Source: Chloroflexota bacterium
Lineage (GTDB): Bacteria > Chloroflexota > Dehalococcoidia > DSTF01 > JACRBR01
Direction of reading: 5' to 3'
Length of the DNA: 8,366 nucleotides
NCBI GenBank assembly: GCA_021813085.1
Contig: JAKAMA010000086.1
Location: 1 to 8,366 of the forward strand
Shown: positions 5,284 through 8,366 of the stretch, piece by piece
Position numbering within the stretch: position 1 is the stretch's first letter
How the letters are laid out: the number at the start of each line of letters is the position of its first letter
Made by a program: the position numbers and the translations under genes
Notes under the pieces: generated by a model
What the model saw: the letters and a program-made list of their open reading frames with translations, nothing else
Told to the model about the DNA's origin: nothing
The model's database searches: none

Positions 5284-8145
5284 GCGGACCCCGGCGCCCG
5301 CGCTGCCCGACGGCGCCCCCGTACCCGGGCTCACGGCCGCCGGCAAGACGGACACGCCGCGCGTCGGCGTGGCGGGCGCCGCTGTGGGGCTCGGCACGGC
5401 GCGCGTGGCCGTCGGCGTCGCCGTGCTCACCACCACGCCGCCGCCGCCCGTGCTCGTCACCGTGTTGGTGGCCGGCGGCGTCGGCGTCCCGGTGACTGCG
5501 GCCTCGGCGGTCACCGTCGCCGTGGGCGTGGGCGTGCCCGTCGCCGTCGGCACCGGTGTGTGCGTGCTGGTGGCCGTCGGGGTCGCGGTGCTCGTGTTCA
5601 TCGCGGTGGGCGTGGCGGTGGGTGCCGGCGTATCCGTCGCCGTCGGCACCGGTGTGTGCGTGCTGGTGGCCGTCGGGGTCGCGGTGCTCGTGTTCGTCGC
5701 GGCGAGCGTGGCGGTGGGCGCCGGCGTGTCCGTCGCCGTGGGCGTATCCGTCGCCGTCGGCACCGGTGTGTGCGTGCTGGTGGCCGTCGGGGTCGCGGTG
5801 CTCGTGTTCGTCGCCGCGGGCGTGAGCGTCGCCGTCGCCGTGTTCGTGGGCATCGGCGACGGGGTGGGTGTCGGTGTGGGCGGCTGGCCGTTGTTGATGA
5901 TCTCGCAGTCGATGTACGTCTCGTCCAGGTCGCCGTTGCAGGTGTCCGTACCGGCGAAGCCGCCGTCGAGCGTGTCCGTGCCGCCGCCGGAGGTAAGGGT
6001 GTCGTCGCCGTAGTATCCGTACAGGTATTCGTTGCCGGTGCAGCCGGTGATCGTGTCGTCGTAGAAGGTGCCGTTCACGCGTTCGAAGTTCTTCACCGTG
6101 TCGGAGCCCAGACCGGTGACCGTGTGCGCGCACAGATCGACGACGACCCCCGACGTTCCGGGGTTCAGGTCATAATCGAGCACGTCCGCACCGCTGCCGC
6201 CGTCCGCGACGTCGTTGCCATCGCCTGGGAAGATCGTGTCGTCGCCGCCGTTGCCGTTGATGTTGTCGTTGCCGGATGGCTGGAGGAATGCCGCGCCGCG
6301 GAGGCGGTTGGGGCCGTTGTCGCCGATGAGTGTGTCGTTGAACTGCGTGCCGGTGACGTTTTCGATGCCGCTGAAGGTGTCAGTGCCGTCGCCGGTGCTG
6401 CTGTTGGTGAGCAGGTTCACGGTGACGCCGGATGTCGTGCCGCCGTTCCCGGGGGCCTCAAAGGCCAGCGTGTCGCTGCCGGCGCCGCCGGCGATCGTGT
6501 CGTTGCCCGGCGAGCCATAGAGCGAATCGTCGCCGGAGCCGCCATCTTCGGTGTCGCCTCCAGCGCCGCTGCATGCGCCGAAGCAGCCGCCACCGAAGAT
6601 CGTGTCGTTGCCGCCGTTGCCCTGGAGGATGTCGACTCCGCCGCCGCCGTTCAGGAAGTCATTGCCCGATCCCCCGGTGAGCGTGTCGTTGCCGGCGTCG
6701 CCGAATGCCCCGCGGCCTCCATCGTCGAGCGTGATCGTGTCGTTGGAGATGGAGCCTTCGACGCCCTCGAATCCGGAGATCGTGTCCGTGCCGTCGCCCG
6801 TCGCGACTCCGGTGATGAGATTGATGTTCAGAGCCGCCGGCGCGACGTAGCCGCCGACGCCCGTCTCGGCGTAGTCCAGTTTGTCCGCCAGGTCGTTGTA
6901 GCCGCCCGGACCGCCGTCGAGTGTGTCATTGCCCGGCCCGCCGACGATCGTGTCGTTGCCGTCGTTTCCGTAGATGATGTCGTTCCCGGCGTCGCCAAAG
7001 AGCGGGTAGTTCATACCGGCATCACCGGTCAGCACGTCATCGAACGCCGACCCGCGCAGACCCCGCACGCGGATCAGCGTGTCGGTCCCCTCGCCGGTGG
7101 CGACGCCTGTCATGAGGTTCGCGTTCACTCCGGCCGCGGCGTTCCTGTACGACGCGACGATTGCCGGGGCCAAGCCGGTCGTCTGGTCGTCGAGGATGTC
7201 ATCGCCGGGCCCGCCCTCGACGGTGATGGTGCAGCAACTGTACGCGCCGGCGGCGATGACGTGGTCGTTGCCGGCGCCCGCCGTCACGTGGAAGAAGACC
7301 TCGGCCACCGTGATGGTGTCACCGAACGGCCCCGCGATGATGTTTTCGATGTTGGTGAACGTGTCGGCGCCCTCACCGGTGGCGGTGCCTGCGCCGAGGT
7401 TGTCGCTCACGACGATCGGTCCGGCGGCGAACGAGAAGTCGATCGTGTCGTAGTTGCCACCGTAGCCGGTCGTACCCAGGCCCGCGCCGCCGTCAATGAC
7501 GTCGTCGCCCGGTCCCGGCAGGAAATGATCCTGATCACCGAGGCCGCTCAGGGTGTCGTTGCCCGGGCCGCCCGCGATATCGTTCTTGCCGTCGTCGCCG
7601 GTGATCGTGTCGTTGCCGGGCCCGCCTTCGACGTAGATGAAGCTGGTGATGACGTCGTCGAAGCTCGAGCCGATGACGCGGCCGACGACGTGGAGCGTGA
7701 CGGTGCCGTCGCCCGTGACGGGCGAGAACGGGCCCGGCGCGTTGATCGGGCCCGGCGCGCCGCTGTAGTCAACCGTGTTGTGCTGGGACCCACTGCCACC
7801 ACCCTTGATATAGTCGTCGCCGGCACCGCCCACCAGGTAGTTGTCGCCGAACCCGCCGTCGAGCGAGTCGTTGCCGTCGCCGCCATTGATGGTGTCATTG
7901 CCGTCACCGCCGCAGATGGTGTCGTTTCCACCGAGGCCATTGATCACGTCGTTGCCACCGAGAGCATTGATCACGTCGTCGCCGGGGGTGCCGTTGATGA
8001 CCTCGCCCGCGGCCGTACCCTCGATCGTCACGGCCAAGCCGAAGCAGGTGGCGGCGGCGGCCGCGGGTGAGGCGGGGATGCGCTCGACGATGAACATCAG
8101 GCTCGCGGTGGCCGCAGTGAGGACGAGAAGCGACGAGAGGCGCAT
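5149..8145 (-). CDS. Secreted modular RTX calcium-binding surface protein with stalk and C-terminal anchor
   Basis: The 998-residue product has a signal peptide (about 1-33; hydrophobic 5-20, Ala-rich end), a calcium-binding RTX region (about 47-735), a Thr/Pro/Ala stalk (755-930), and a tail with APNTGTG (955-961), a hydrophobic segment (974-994) and four Arg at the C-terminus. RTX nonapeptides of the form GGxGxDxxx (for example GGDGNDTIN) fold into Ca2+-filled parallel beta-rolls outside the cell. Here seven runs alternate with six linker modules containing versions of TGxGTDTxxxIENVxGxxFxDTI. Few Cys are present, including the pair in [15 protein letters not shown] (734-748). The ATG at 8145 is chosen because GAGGG (8155-8151) lies 5 bases before it, the signal peptide begins there, and the promoter lies upstream. 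A TTG at 8229 in the same frame falls within the promoter area. No enzyme domain is visible, so an adhesive or structural surface role is inferred. Confidence 0.92.
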   Translation of the reverse strand: MRLSSLLVLTAATASLMFIVERIPASPAAAAATCFGLAVTIEGTAAGEVINGTPGDDVINALGGNDVINGLGGNDTICGGDGNDTINGGDGNDSLDGGFGDNYLVGGAGDDYIKGGGSGSQHNTVDYSGAPGPINAPGPFSPVTGDGTVTLHVVGRVIGSSFDDVITSFIYVEGGPGNDTITGDDGKNDIAGGPGNDTLSGLGDQDHFLPGPGDDVIDGGAGLGTTGYGGNYDTIDFSFAAGPIVVSDNLGAGTATGEGADTFTNIENIIAGPFGDTITVAEVFFHVTAGAGNDHVIAAGAYSCCTITVEGGPGDDILDDQTTGLAPAIVASYRNAAAGVNANLMTGVATGEGTDTLIRVRGLRGSAFDDVLTGDAGMNYPLFGDAGNDIIYGNDGNDTIVGGPGNDTLDGGPGGYNDLADKLDYAETGVGGYVAPAALNINLITGVATGDGTDTISGFEGVEGSISNDTITLDDGGRGAFGDAGNDTLTGGSGNDFLNGGGGVDILQGNGGNDTIFGGGCFGACSGAGGDTEDGGSGDDSLYGSPGNDTIAGGAGSDTLAFEAPGNGGTTSGVTVNLLTNSSTGDGTDTFSGIENVTGTQFNDTLIGDNGPNRLRGAAFLQPSGNDNINGNGGDDTIFPGDGNDVADGGSGADVLDYDLNPGTSGVVVDLCAHTVTGLGSDTVKNFERVNGTFYDDTITGCTGNEYLYGYYGDDTLTSGGGTDTLDGGFAGTDTCNGDLDETYIDCEIINNGQPPTPTPTPSPMPTNTATATLTPAATNTSTATPTATSTHTPVPTATDTPTATDTPAPTATLAATNTSTATPTATSTHTPVPTATDTPAPTATPTAMNTSTATPTATSTHTPVPTATGTPTPTATVTAEAAVTGTPTPPATNTVTSTGGGGVVVSTATPTATRAVPSPTAAPATPTRGVSVLPAAVSPGTGAPSGSAGAGVRAPNTGTGDDLGSAPGTAPGWLALILAGIGGLGLSGLSLALRRRR
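5538..5809 (-). repeat. Three exact 62-base repeats in the stalk-coding region
   Basis: Bases 5538-5599, 5634-5695 and 5748-5809 are identical over 62 bases. The spacings are 96 and 114 bases; the difference of 18 is six codons. All are in the same reading frame and encode the segment around [19 protein letters not shown]. Exact identity over this length, including silent positions, indicates recent duplication or gene conversion. Confidence 0.9.
5941..8007 (-). repeat. RTX nonapeptide region with interleaved linker modules
   Basis: At protein level, RTX runs occur at about residues 47-118, 173-232, 283-320, 375-416, 476-560, 605-655 and 702-735. Linker modules fill about 127-170, 235-282, 331-374, 423-473, 560-609 and 656-701. 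At DNA level the runs appear as many divergent copies of motifs such as 'gatcgtgtcgttgcc' on the plus strand. Confidence 0.85.
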
Positions 8146-8189
8146 GGAAACCCTCGGCACGCGGCCGCACGCCTGGGCGGGGTCAGCCG

Positions 8190-8218
8190 AGTATAGGTCG
8201 CGACACAGCGCTACACAA
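8190..8218 (-). promoter_or_regulatory. Sigma-70-like promoter of the RTX gene
   Basis: On the minus strand TTGTGT (8218-8213) and TATACT (8195-8190) are separated by exactly 17 bases. Transcription would begin near 8183, giving a leader of about 38 bases with GAGGG five bases before the ATG. It is the best-formed promoter in the window. Confidence 0.65.
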
Positions 8219-8227
8219 GACTGTGTC
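8202..8227. promoter_or_regulatory. Inverted repeat overlapping the RTX -35 region, possible operator
   Basis: ACACA (8213-8217), four bases, TGTGT (8222-8226) form a dyad covering the -35 box. A second ACACA-type half-site, GACACA (8202-8207), lies in the promoter spacer and also complements TGTGTC (8222-8227). The position suits a regulator that blocks or activates this promoter; no regulator gene is visible nearby. Confidence 0.35.
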
Positions 8228-8289
8228 AAGGGGGGTTCTACGCTCTTCAGTGTGGATACAGGGAAGGAGCGTGAGCAGGAAGCAGGAGC

Positions 8290-8366
8290 ATGCGGGTCAG
8301 TCCGATGCTGCAGCGCGTCCTTAGGCAGCCACGGGAAACCCGGGGCCGCCGTGATCGCGCCGATGC
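8290..8366 (+). CDS. Possible 5' end of a divergent gene running off the right edge
   Basis: An ATG at 8290 opens a frame that stays open for 25 codons to the edge, beginning [11 protein letters not shown] and rich in Arg. Purine-rich GGAAGGAG (8262-8269) and AGGAG (8284-8288) lie upstream, but the first is too far and the second too close for a good ribosome binding site. An internal ATG at 8305 is in the same frame. The product cannot be recognised from this length and the frame may be chance. Confidence 0.2.
   Translation, partial: MRVSPMLQRVLRQPRETRGRRDRAD

Noticed and set aside
5538..5809. The regularly spaced repeats as a CRISPR array
   Set aside because: The repeats are 62 bases, in-frame, only three in number, and the spacers are themselves Thr/Pro-coding relatives of the repeat. 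They are coding repeats.
5098..8070. A 990-codon open frame on the plus strand opposite the RTX gene
   Set aside because: Its translation is V/A/R/D-rich low complexity that mirrors the RTX codons of the minus strand. The minus frame has signal peptide, clear RTX motifs, promoter and ribosome binding site. GC-rich repetitive coding commonly leaves an open antisense frame. The plus frame would also begin within the terminator region after tmRNA.
8143..8229. Longer version of the RTX protein starting from a TTG at 8229
   Set aside because: It would place 28 extra residues before the signal peptide and start upstream of the best promoter's transcription start. The ATG at 8145 has its own GAGGG ribosome binding site.

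Overview
The window is GC-rich bacterial chromosome with ordinary housekeeping-type genes and one long surface-protein gene. The best guess for the host is a Chloroflexota-like bacterium. This rests on three things: the very high GC content, the Thr/Pro/Ala 'TPTATPT' stalk on a secreted RTX protein, and a short tmRNA tag (GEPQLALAA) that starts with Gly-Glu rather than the Ala-Asn or Ala-Ala seen in many other phyla. This assignment is inference; no phylogenetic marker was compared.

Layout from left to right. Bases 1-230 on the minus strand look like the 5' end of a manganese-responsive gene that runs off the left edge. In the order of transcription there is a promoter candidate, a yybP-ykoY-type (Mn2+) riboswitch aptamer, a strong intrinsic terminator whose 5' arm overlaps the aptamer's closing stem, then a ribosome binding site and a TTG start at the window edge. 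Bases 491-1393 (+) encode a membrane protein with a J-like domain that has lost the HPD motif. After a gap of about 400 bases, 1799-2617 (+) encodes a membrane-anchored GGDEF diguanylate cyclase with intact active and inhibitory sites. Bases 2727-4061 (+) encode a secreted or membrane-anchored S41 carboxy-terminal processing protease of the CtpA/CtpB type. It is followed by smpB (4126-4584, +) and the tmRNA gene ssrA (4697-5048, +). SmpB and tmRNA are partners in trans-translation, so this pair forms a ribosome-rescue module.

Bases 5149-8145 on the minus strand hold one 998-residue gene, convergent with ssrA. It encodes a signal peptide, seven runs of RTX calcium-binding nonapeptides alternating with six beta-rich linker modules, a Thr/Pro-rich stalk containing three exact 62-base repeats, and a C-terminal APNTGTG / transmembrane / RRRR tail resembling a sortase sorting signal. 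Its promoter (TTGTGT-17-TATACT) lies just upstream and carries an inverted repeat that could be an operator. A possible divergent gene begins near the right edge.

I see no CRISPR array, no transposase and no prophage genes. The most notable items are the Mn2+ riboswitch with its terminator, the protease whose catalytic Gln position is Asn, the HPD-less J protein, the smpB-ssrA pair with its unusual tag and tight pseudoknot, and the modular RTX surface protein.
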